Assembly: GCA_030066455.1 (NCBI GenBank)
Contig: JASJBQ010000133.1
Span: 1-11,243, forward strand
Direction of reading: 5' to 3'
DNA length: 11,243 bases
DNA from: Desulfobacterales bacterium
GTDB taxonomy: Bacteria; Desulfobacterota; Desulfobacteria; Desulfobacterales; UBA5852
The notes under the pieces were generated by a model. That model saw only the letters and a program-made list of their open reading frames with translations, ran no database searches and was not told the origin of the DNA. Below are positions 1 through 6,563 of the stretch, in pieces. Position 1 is the stretch's first letter; every line of letters starts with the position of its first letter. A program made the position numbers and the translations under genes.

Positions 1-66
1 ACCGACGTGACCGCCGTGGCTATCGAAAGTCCCAATGATTCTGGCATCGTGGCGGCCGCCAAATAA
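1..66 (+). CDS. C-terminal end of an unrecognised protein (partial)
   Basis: Frame 1 is open from the window edge to a TAA at 64-66 and encodes 21 residues ending in SGIVAAAK. A hairpin terminator starts five bases after the stop, which supports this as the true end of a gene transcribed rightwards. The fragment is too short to show a domain and I do not recognise the protein. The alternative is that it is chance open sequence, but the position of the terminator argues against that. Confidence 0.5.
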   Translation, partial: TDVTAVAIESPNDSGIVAAAK

Positions 67-94
67 AAAAAGGCAGGTGACTCACCTGCCTTTG
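67..94 (+). terminator. Rho-independent terminator, probably bidirectional
   Basis: A perfect 9-bp stem pairs AGGCAGGTG (71-79) with CACCTGCCT (83-91) around the 3-base loop ACT. An A-run at 64-70 precedes it and a short TTT (91-93) follows. Read rightwards the U tract is short. Read leftwards the A-run becomes a long U tract, so the element should also stop transcription coming from the right. It sits directly behind the stop codon at 64-66. Confidence 0.8.
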
Positions 95-803
95 TCGTCC
101 GAACCTCCGGTCGTGTCGTCCGCAGCGCCCACACCAGAGGTTTAACGCTCGCTGCCTTCGCCTTCCGCTTTCAATTTATACCGACGACAAAATTGAATTT
201 GTCTGGTTTTATTGTAGGTGTTGAAGACGAGCAACAAGACGTTTGCTTATGATTTGATATTAAGATTGAATCGCTGCACGTCAAGAGCTGAAGAGCTCCT
301 TCGTGAACCCATGAAACGTCCTGATGTCCGCCGTTGCGTCCCAGCGGTTCAGCCCGGCCGGGATGCGCCCGCATCTGACCGGCTCAGTGATGCGCCCTGC
401 CATGCGCCGCCTGGAAGCGGTGCCATTCCGCGTGGCGGATGACGCCATTGCGGTCGGCATCGACGGTTTCGAACTTGCATCATGCTCGCCTGAGTGGGGC
501 GGGTGGATTGTCGGGAGTGACGCTGCCCGCCTCTGACGCGCCAGACGTAGAAACGGCTTTAGGGAAAGGGTCGCTTGGGGGTGACATGGGTCGCGGTCAC
601 TGATCGAAAGTTATTAAAAAGCACATGCTTCACGCCTGAACTGAATAGGAACAGGCGGCTAAATGTCAAGCGCGGGGCGCGCCGGCATTGATCCCGGAGG
701 GAGCGGGGGCGGGGCGGTTGCGGGTTGCAGTGCTTGGGGCATCGTTGTAAGGATGGCCTGAACAGGTCACCCGGGGCGCCGACGTCCAGCGAGGAGGTTT
801 GCC
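95..803. other. Long intergenic region with no convincing gene
   Basis: About 700 bases separate the terminator from the next gene with a good ribosome binding site. It holds an AT-rich island at about 168-270, with an 8-bp inverted repeat (TTCAATTT at 170-177, AAATTGAA at 190-197, 12-base spacer), and a second AT-rich patch at about 608-625. Short open frames at 218-442 and 324-536 lack a Shine-Dalgarno sequence and look compositional. I see no tRNA, rRNA or recognisable riboswitch. The promoter for the genes starting at 804 probably lies in the right half, but I cannot pick convincing -35/-10 elements. Confidence 0.5.
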
Positions 804-1025
804 ATGATTATCCGTAAAGCCGAGGTCCGCGCGCGCGGCAGTCACTACAGCGGCGCCGTTCGATTGGAACTCGTGGAAAAGCCGGAGGGCTGGACCTATC
901 GGATCGACGGCATGACCACGGGAGCACTCGAGATGACCTGGCATGCGCGAACGCCCGAGAAAGCCACGCGCAAACTTCAGGATGTCTACAGCGACCCGCA
1001 CTGGCGTTTGCAAATTATCGAATAG
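804..1025 (+). CDS. Small hypothetical protein, 73 residues, upstream of the Lon-like protease
   Basis: This frame encodes 73 residues from an ATG preceded by a strong GAGGAGG Shine-Dalgarno (791-797), ideally spaced. I do not recognise a family. The protein is basic and soluble, with no membrane segment, signal peptide or cysteines. Its alternating hydrophobic pattern in the first 40 residues (for example VRLELVEKPEGWTYRIDG) suggests a small beta-sheet fold. A helical stretch follows around residues 50-60, and the C-terminus ends in WRLQIIE. The stop is only 10 bases before the ATG of the Lon-related protease, so the two are probably co-transcribed and translationally coupled. A role linked to the protease, such as adaptor or regulator, is inferred from position alone. 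Confidence 0.7.
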   Translation: MIIRKAEVRARGSHYSGAVRLELVEKPEGWTYRIDGMTTGALEMTWHARTPEKATRKLQDVYSDPHWRLQIIE

Positions 1026-1035
1026 GCAAAGGACC

Positions 1036-3441
1036 ATGGCACCGTCATTTGAAATTCCCATTGAGGATCTCTTCCGAAAATGCGACCGTCGCCAGTTTGA
1101 TTTCAAGGACACCTCCGCGCTCGACCCTCTGGAAACCGTCATCGGCCAGGAACGCGCCGTCCAGGCCATCGACTTCGGTCTCAACATGAAAAGCGCCGGA
1201 TACAATATATTCGTCACCGGACCGGTGGGGACGGGCAAAACCACCATCGTCGGGGAAATTGTCGGACAGCATGCCCAGCGCGAGCAACGTCCCCCGGACT
1301 GGATTCTGGTCAACAACTTCAGCGATGCCTACCGCCCGGTGGCCATTGCCGTTCCATCCGGTTGCGCCCACGATTTTTCCCGGCGCATGCGCAAGCTGGT
1401 GGACGAACTCCGCCAGGCACTTCCCAAAGCTTTCAGCGACAAGGATTTTCAGGAACGTCAGGCCGCGTTGCAAAAGCAGTTTACCCAATCCCAGGAGACC
1501 ATCTTCGAAGCGCTGGCCAGAAAGGCGGCGGCGCGGGCCCTGCGGATCAATCGCACCAAAATCGGCTACCAGACCATCGCGCTGAAAAACGACCAGCCCA
1601 TCACCCAGGAGGATTTCGAAAATCTCCCGGAAGAAGAACAGCGTCAGCTCAAAGAGAACATCCGCAGCTTTCAGGAAGAGATCGAGGCCGCGGAAACCCA
1701 ATCCAACCAGCTGGCCCAGGAACAGCAGACCCAGATCGAGGCGCTGATGCAGGAAGTCGCGCTGTTCCTGATCCGCAGCCGATTGAACGTGATCCGCAAG
1801 ATCTTCGAAGGCTGGCCGGCCATCAAAGCCTATCTCGACGCCGTCCAGACCGACATGCTCGAAAACGTCCAGTATTTTCTGCCGTCGCGGGAAGAGGGCG
1901 GTGGGGAAGACGGCGCCAACCACCAGGGCGGTTTCGATTTCAAACGCTACAGCGTCAACGTGCTGACCGACCGCCGGCGGGTGCAGGGGGCACCGGTCAT
2001 TTTCGAGCCCAACCCCACCTACCAGAACGTGTTCGGCCATATCGAAAAACGCGCCTACCTCGGCACCCTCAAGACGGATTTCACCATGGTGCAGGCCGGA
2101 TCGCTGCTGCATGCCAATGGCGGCTATCTGCTCATGGAGGTGGAAGCGGTCATGATGAACCCGATGGTCTGGGAAGCCCTCAAGCGCGCCTTGCAGACCA
2201 AACTGCTGAGCATCGAGGATATGGCTTCCGAAATGGGCTACGGTGTCACATCCCAGCGACCCGAACCGATCCCCTTGGACGTCAAGGTGATTCTCCTGGG
2301 CAGCTACACGGTTTTCGAACAACTCCAGAATTTCGACTCCAAATTCGATAAAATCTTCAAGGTTCGCGCGGATTTCGACAATGAGGTCGACCTGACTCCT
2401 GAAACCATCCAACTGTATGCCCGTTTTATCGGCCGCGTGGCACGCGAGGAAAAACTGCTGCCCTTTGCCCCGGACGGTGTGGCGGCCATGGTCGAATACG
2501 GCCAGCGTTTCGCCGCCAACCAGCAGAAACTTTCCCTGCGCTTCGGTCCCATCGTCGGGGTGCTCAAGGAGGCCGATTACTGGGCCCGCCGGACCGAGGC
2601 GCAGGCCGTGGTCGGGGCACACATCCATCAGGCATTGCAGAAGCGGCGGTTCCGCTACAATCTCTACGAGGAAAAGATGGCCGCGGCCTTCGAGGATGGC
2701 AACGTGCTCCTGGACGTCGACGACCGCGTGGTCGGCCAGGTCAATGCACTGGCGGTTTACCAGATGGGTGACATCGCTTTTGGGCGCCCCAGCCGGATAA
2801 CCGCCGAGACCTTCATGGGCGAACCCCACCTGGTGAGCATCGAACGCGAGGCCGAATTGAGCGGCCGCACCCATAGCAAAGGTGTGATGATCCTGTCCGG
2901 CTATCTCGGGCGCACCTTTGCTCAGCACCACCCGCTGGGGCTGTCCATCAGCATCGCTTTCGAGCAGAGCTACGGCCCTGTCGACGGGGACAGCGCGTCT
3001 TCAACCGAACTCTATGCCATTCTCTCGAGCCTGGCCGACCTGCCGATCCACCAGGGCATTGCCGTCACCGGTTCGGTCAACCAAAAGGGGGAGGTCCAGG
3101 CCATCGGCGGGGTCAACCAGAAAATCGAAGGCTACTTCGACGTCTGCCGCAAGCGGGGTCTTAGCGGCCGGCAGGGGGTGCTGATCCCACGGGCCAACGT
3201 GAAAAACCTGATGCTCAAGAAACAGGTCGTCGACGCGGTGGCGGCCGGCCAATTTCACTTGTACCAGGTGGCGCGGGTCACCGAGGGGATCGAAATCCTC
3301 ACGGGCGTCGAAGCCGGTCAAGCCGACGCCGAGGGACGTTTCCCGGACGATAGTGTCTACGGCCGCGTGCAGCACAAGTTGAAGACCTTCGTTGAACGCA
3401 GTCGGCGGCTCAAACAGGGGGCCGGTCAGCACGCCGATTGA
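1036..3441 (+). CDS. Lon-related ATP-dependent protease (AAA_32 / Lon_C type)
   Basis: This is an 801-residue cytoplasmic ATP-driven serine protease of the Lon-related family that lacks the classical LAN N-domain. The N-terminus (RKCD...IGQERAVQAIDFGL) is typical of the family. Walker A GPVGTGKTT lies at 62-70 with Lys68. A long charged helical, probably coiled-coil, insertion covers about 120-260. The Walker B region is NGGYLLMEVE at about 361-370, with Glu where many AAA proteins have Asp. The protease domain occupies the last 200 residues: the Ser is in DGDSAS (Ser653) and the Lys in NQKIEGYF (Lys696). They are 43 residues apart, the same spacing as the E. coli Lon dyad. The frame is open upstream to 943, but the ATG at 1036 matches the family N-terminus. 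Its upstream AAAGGA (1028-1033) is only 2 bases from the ATG, so translation probably relies on coupling to the 73-residue ORF. Role: degradation of damaged or specific proteins; substrates unknown. Confidence 0.93.
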   Translation: MAPSFEIPIEDLFRKCDRRQFDFKDTSALDPLETVIGQERAVQAIDFGLNMKSAGYNIFVTGPVGTGKTTIVGEIVGQHAQREQRPPDWILVNNFSDAYRPVAIAVPSGCAHDFSRRMRKLVDELRQALPKAFSDKDFQERQAALQKQFTQSQETIFEALARKAAARALRINRTKIGYQTIALKNDQPITQEDFENLPEEEQRQLKENIRSFQEEIEAAETQSNQLAQEQQTQIEALMQEVALFLIRSRLNVIRKIFEGWPAIKAYLDAVQTDMLENVQYFLPSREEGGGEDGANHQGGFDFKRYSVNVLTDRRRVQGAPVIFEPNPTYQNVFGHIEKRAYLGTLKTDFTMVQAGSLLHANGGYLLMEVEAVMMNPMVWEALKRALQTKLLSIEDMASEMGYGVTSQRPEPIPLDVKVILLGSYTVFEQLQNFDSKFDKIFKVRADFDNEVDLTPETIQLYARFIGRVAREEKLLPFAPDGVAAMVEYGQRFAANQQKLSLRFGPIVGVLKEADYWARRTEAQAVVGAHIHQALQKRRFRYNLYEEKMAAAFEDGNVLLDVDDRVVGQVNALAVYQMGDIAFGRPSRITAETFMGEPHLVSIEREAELSGRTHSKGVMILSGYLGRTFAQHHPLGLSISIAFEQSYGPVDGDSASSTELYAILSSLADLPIHQGIAVTGSVNQKGEVQAIGGVNQKIEGYFDVCRKRGLSGRQGVLIPRANVKNLMLKKQVVDAVAAGQFHLYQVARVTEGIEILTGVEAGQADAEGRFPDDSVYGRVQHKLKTFVERSRRLKQGAGQHAD

Positions 3442-3571
3442 CGGTGCCGGGTCCGTATCACCCCACCATTATGAAAAAGGCTTTATATCTGCCGCCAACT
3501 TTAGTAAGACCATGGTGGCCGCCGGTCCTTGACGCCGCCAACCCCCTGGCCAGCGCCGCTGCGGAGAATTT

Positions 3572-5044
3572 ATGCATCGGGAAAACTACATCGAATCGTT
3601 GCGAACGGAATTGCTGGACCTGGTCGAAGAGCATCTCACACCGGTGGCCCTGCGATACGGCTACAGCGAGGTGCCGCTGGAATCGAATATCAAATGGCGT
3701 CCGCTGGTGCTGGTGCTGGGCAATTACTCTTCGGGCAAATCAACCCTGATCAACGATTTTCTGGGCGCCAAGATCCAGGCCACCGGTCAGGCCCCGACCG
3801 ACGATTCGTTTACGGTCATTACCCATGGCGCCGGCGACGGTGAAGACGACGAAGCCATCCGGGTCGTGGAGGAAAGGGACGGCAAATTCCTTCTGAACGA
3901 TCCGGAATACCCCTTTGAAACCCTCAAACGCTACGGCCAGCGCTTCATCGCCCATTTCCGTCTCAAGAAGGTCAATTCACCCTTTCTTGAAAACCTGGCC
4001 ATCATCGATACCCCCGGCATGCTGGACAGCATCACCGAGCGGGACCGAGGATACGACTACCAGGAAATCATCGGTAACCTCGCCCAGATGGCCGACCTCG
4101 TGCTGGTGCTTTTCGATCCCCACAAGGCCGGCACGGTGCGGGAAACGCACACCAGTCTGCGGGATACCCTGCCGGCCAAGACATTCGAAGACCGGGTGCT
4201 TTTCGTTCTCAACCGCATCGACGAGTGCGCCTCCCTGATCGACTTGCTGCAGGTATACGGCACGCTCTGCTGGAACCTCAGCCAGATGACGGGGCGCAAG
4301 GATATCCCGCCCATCCGTCTGACCTACTCGCCCCACGTTCTTCAAAGCCCGGTCGGGGAACAGGGAACGGACCAGCGCTACCTCCACTACCTCGACAACC
4401 AGCGTCTGGAGGTCAAGGACGCCGTGCTCCAGGCACCTCGCTTCCGTCTCGACAATCTGGCCACGTTTGTCGAGACCCACGGGGAGCGTCTATCCCATCT
4501 GCTCGAGGCGCTGGTCAGCTACAGCGGGGGGGCACGCCGTTTTTTCTGGCGGCACATCCTGATCAACGTGGCCATCAGCCTGGTCGCCGGAGGCGGCGCT
4601 GTCGCCGGTGCCATCAGCGCCGGACTGATTGGCCCGGAGCCCAACCTGATGGGGGCCGTCGGCGGGGGCGGCAGCGCGTTGTTTTTTCTCCTCTGGTACC
4701 TCACCGGACTGCGCTGGCTACGCCGCCGATTTCACCGGGATCAGCTGCGCCACCTCGACCGTCTGACGCCGCTGCGCAACCAGACACGCCGCGACAGTTG
4801 GCAGGCCGTGCGCGATCTCGTCTATCTGACGCTCAAACGCACGGGGGGGCGCATAGCCCGCAAGGAAGTCCGGGCGGAGTTCGAGGCCGTTCACCGGGTC
4901 ACCACCGAAGGTTCAAAGGATATCCGCGAGGCGCTGAACGAACTGGCGACCCTCGATGCCGGAGAGGCGCCGGACTGGGCCCGCAGCGAGGCTTCCGAAT
5001 CACCGCGTGATTTTCCTTATGCGGAGCTTGCCCACCAGGATTGA
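3572..5044 (+). CDS. Dynamin-like GTPase with C-terminal membrane hairpin
   Basis: The product is 490 residues long. The G-domain motifs are in order: G1 GNYSSGKST at 50-58, a G2-type threonine in APTDD (Thr76), G3 DTPG at 146-149 and G4 NRID at 214-217. This is the pattern of bacterial dynamin/EHD-like GTPases, which bind and reshape membranes. Two hydrophobic, glycine-rich segments at about 328-354 and 358-380 form a hairpin followed by the basic stretch RWLRRRFHR, as in a membrane-anchored protein with its GTPase in the cytoplasm. A helical C-terminal region (about 385-465) follows. The start is supported by GGAG at 3563-3566, 5 bases before the ATG. It lies 130 bases after the Lon-like gene, possibly in the same transcript, and converges with the NUDIX gene 18 bases beyond its stop. 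The exact role (membrane fusion, stress, envelope integrity) cannot be read from the sequence. Confidence 0.85.
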   Translation: MHRENYIESLRTELLDLVEEHLTPVALRYGYSEVPLESNIKWRPLVLVLGNYSSGKSTLINDFLGAKIQATGQAPTDDSFTVITHGAGDGEDDEAIRVVEERDGKFLLNDPEYPFETLKRYGQRFIAHFRLKKVNSPFLENLAIIDTPGMLDSITERDRGYDYQEIIGNLAQMADLVLVLFDPHKAGTVRETHTSLRDTLPAKTFEDRVLFVLNRIDECASLIDLLQVYGTLCWNLSQMTGRKDIPPIRLTYSPHVLQSPVGEQGTDQRYLHYLDNQRLEVKDAVLQAPRFRLDNLATFVETHGERLSHLLEALVSYSGGARRFFWRHILINVAISLVAGGGAVAGAISAGLIGPEPNLMGAVGGGGSALFFLLWYLTGLRWLRRRFHRDQLRHLDRLTPLRNQTRRDSWQAVRDLVYLTLKRTGGRIARKEVRAEFEAVHRVTTEGSKDIREALNELATLDAGEAPDWARSEASESPRDFPYAELAHQD

Positions 5045-5062
5045 CGGCCGGTAGAAGGATGA

Positions 5063-5605
5063 TCAGCTCTCAACGGCCAAACCCGCCGCCTTCTCCGCCA
5101 GCAGAAGCCCAATGATGCTCTTGGCGTCGCGGATGGCCCGCGTGCCGACCATGGCCAGCGCCGTTTCAAAGGCCACTTCCCTGACTTCCAGCAGCTCATC
5201 GGTGTCGAGATGCTGGCGCGCGGCCGTGAGCTCGCGGGCTGCGAACAGATGAATCACCTCATCGGAGTACCCCGGCAGCGGCGTGATTTCGCCCAGGGCG
5301 GTCCAATCTGCGGCCGTCACACCGGCCTCCTCCTCAAGCTCGCGTCGGGCGCACGCCAGCGGCGATTCCCCCGGATCGCGTGTTCCGGCCGGAATTTCCC
5401 AGATGTCCGCATCGAGGGCATAGCGGTACTGACGGATCAACAGAACACCGCCCTGTGCGGTGAACGGTACAATGGCGGCAGCCCCCGGGTGTCGGATCAC
5501 CTCCAGATCGATGGTAACACCATTTTCCAGGGTCACGTTGTCCACCTGGAAATCAAATACGCGGCCGCGGTGGACGTTTCGGGTGTGGTTACATTGAGCG
5601 CGCAT
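5063..5605 (-). CDS. NUDIX hydrolase, probable ADP-ribose pyrophosphatase
   Basis: This 180-residue protein has a complete Nudix box at residues 74-96 (G-x5-E-x7-REL-x-EE-x-GV), which binds the catalytic divalent metals. An IRQYRYALDADIWEIPAG segment lies before the box, and PLPGYSDEVIHLF follows with a proline (Pro111) about 15 residues after the box. Both are typical of ADP-ribose pyrophosphatases (NudF-like), which cleave ADP-ribose to AMP and ribose 5-phosphate. The DAKSIIGLLLA stretch near the C-terminus is also common in that group. Substrate preference is inferred; other nucleoside diphosphate sugars are possible. The frame is open upstream to 5707, but the ATG at 5605 gives the usual family length. 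The Shine-Dalgarno is modest (AAAGGG about 9 bases upstream). The gene is divergent from the ferritin-like gene and convergent with the GTPase gene. Confidence 0.88.
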   Translation of the reverse strand: MRAQCNHTRNVHRGRVFDFQVDNVTLENGVTIDLEVIRHPGAAAIVPFTAQGGVLLIRQYRYALDADIWEIPAGTRDPGESPLACARRELEEEAGVTAADWTALGEITPLPGYSDEVIHLFAARELTAARQHLDTDELLEVREVAFETALAMVGTRAIRDAKSIIGLLLAEKAAGLAVES

Positions 5606-5683
5606 GGTTGGAGGCCCTTTCGATTGGGGATTTGACGGGTTGTGCCTTGCAGCCCAAACGCTCCGGCGGCCAAAGGGCAAATA

Positions 5684-5712
5684 TTGGCTCCGGCCCGGAT
5701 CGGACATACAAT
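5684..5712 (+). promoter_or_regulatory. Sigma70-like promoter for the ferritin-like gene
   Basis: TTGGCT (5684-5689) and TACAAT (5707-5712) are separated by exactly 17 bases. The -10 matches the consensus at 5 of 6 positions and the -35 at 4 of 6. The expected transcription start is near 5719, giving a leader of about 117 bases before the ATG at 5836. The call rests on sequence match only. Confidence 0.5.
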
Positions 5713-5717
5713 GTAAA

Positions 5718-5736
5718 TTAAGATTCGTATTCTCAA
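5718..5736. promoter_or_regulatory. Possible Fur-type operator
   Basis: TTAAGATTCGTATTCTCAA is an imperfect 9-1-9 inverted repeat, with 6 of 9 positions paired. On the minus strand it reads TTGAGAATACGAATCTTAA, resembling Fur/PerR-family boxes built from GAGAAT-like half sites. It covers the predicted start of the transcript toward the ferritin-like gene, where a repressor would block transcription. Iron- or peroxide-responsive control of a rubrerythrin-type gene would make biological sense. The match is imperfect and no regulator gene lies in the window. Confidence 0.35.
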
Positions 5737-5835
5737 TGCACGAATCGAAACAATCCGGCCGGCCAACCTACGAGACCGCGGCGTCACGACGAGCGGTCTC
5801 ATCGCCAGGCGTCCGGATAAACAAAGGAGGCGGCC

Positions 5836-6342
5836 ATGGAACTTGATGCGGCGATCAGCGAGGCCCTAGGCTACGAAACCCGCATCCGCGACCTCTATCT
5901 TCACGCTGCGGATGAAACCGATGACGCCAAGGGTGCCCAGGTGTTCAGCGCGCTGGCCGCCGACGAGCAGCGGCATATCGACTATCTGGAGCACAAGCGC
6001 CGCCAGTGGCGCGAAGAGGGGGCCTTGACCCTCGACCCCTTGGATTCGCCGGTGCCGCCACCCGAGGCGCTCGAGGCCCAGTCAGCCGTTATTCAAGCGC
6101 AGATGAGCCGAGAAGATCGCACCGATGCGAAACGGATGCTCAGCAAGGCGCTGAAAGTTGAAGTCGAGACGAGCGCTTTCTACCGCCGTCTGGTAGACGA
6201 ACTGGATGGCGAGGCGCAGGCGATGTTTGCGCGTTTTCTGGCAATCGAAGACGGGCACGTCGCCATAGTCCAGGCCGAACTCGACTTTATCAGTCACAAC
6301 GGCTATTGGTTTGATTGGCAGGAATTCGATATGGAATATTGA
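5836..6342 (+). CDS. Ferritin-like diiron protein (rubrerythrin-type, no rubredoxin domain)
   Basis: This 168-residue soluble four-helix protein has two symmetrical metal-binding halves. Glu14 plus E44-x2-H47 form the first and Glu109 plus E138-x2-H141 the second. The halves align (AL-x2-E-x6-Y at 10-21 and again at 105-116), as expected from the internal duplication of the ferritin/rubrerythrin fold. These ligands would hold a diiron centre. No CxxC pair is present, so the rubredoxin domain of classical rubrerythrin is absent. The tail GYWFDWQEFDMEY resembles those of rubrerythrin-like proteins in anaerobic Desulfobacterota. Likely roles are peroxide reduction or iron handling during oxidative stress; which one is uncertain. 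The start is fixed by a strong AAGGAGG at 5824-5830. It has its own predicted promoter with a Fur-like site and lies 221 bases before rnfC. Confidence 0.88.
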   Translation: MELDAAISEALGYETRIRDLYLHAADETDDAKGAQVFSALAADEQRHIDYLEHKRRQWREEGALTLDPLDSPVPPPEALEAQSAVIQAQMSREDRTDAKRMLSKALKVEVETSAFYRRLVDELDGEAQAMFARFLAIEDGHVAIVQAELDFISHNGYWFDWQEFDMEY

Positions 6343-6458
6343 GTGTTCGCTCCGCGCTCGACGGCGACGCTGCCGCATGCAGTGATCCCGCGACCCGACT
6401 TCGATTCGATGCCGACTCCCCTTTCGGTTCCCCCCTCAAGCGGGCTGTCTTTTCAATC

Positions 6459-6487
6459 TTGACATAAAAACCACATTTCTATAAACA
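6459..6487 (+). promoter_or_regulatory. Sigma70-like promoter for the rnf operon
   Basis: A perfect -35 TTGACA sits at 6459-6464. The best -10 is TATAAA at 6480-6485 (15-base spacer); TAAACA at 6482-6487 gives 17 bases but is a poorer match. The predicted leader before rnfC is about 70 bases. The region is AT-rich against a GC-rich background, which supports a promoter. The spacer between 6343 and 6458 shows no strong terminator for the preceding gene, so some read-through is possible. Confidence 0.55.
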
Positions 6488-6563
6488 AGCTCCTTTGATT
6501 AAATCCGTATAGATGCGGCGTTTGGTCGTCGCCAGACACCCAAGGCCGCGATCAGGAGAATAC

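Noticed and set aside
324..536. A 70-codon plus-strand frame in the left spacer ending in GWIVGSDAARL
   Set aside because: No Shine-Dalgarno before its ATG or the internal ATGs, no recognised family, and it overlaps another equally plausible frame (218-442). Possibly a decayed remnant, but not supportable as a gene.
943..1035. N-terminal extension of the Lon-like protease to the ATG at 943
   Set aside because: The extra 31 residues overlap the 73-residue ORF in another frame, have no family match and no ribosome binding site. The family N-terminus begins at the ATG at 1036.
1045..2931. A 628-codon open frame on the minus strand opposite the Lon-like gene
   Set aside because: It is a shadow of the GC-rich protease gene. 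The plus-strand protein has complete Lon family motifs, while the minus-strand translation shows no recognisable domain and no ribosome binding site.
3438..3749. A 103-codon plus-strand frame between the protease and the GTPase
   Set aside because: It overlaps the start of the GTPase gene in another frame, lacks a ribosome binding site and has no recognisable motif.
5045..5075. GGCCG...CGGCC inverted repeat between the convergent GTPase and NUDIX genes as a terminator
   Set aside because: Only 5 bp of stem with a loop of more than 20 bases and no T tract.
5606..5707. N-terminal extension of the NUDIX protein
   Set aside because: The extra residues show no homology pattern and would run through the divergent promoter region; the ATG at 5605 gives the normal length.
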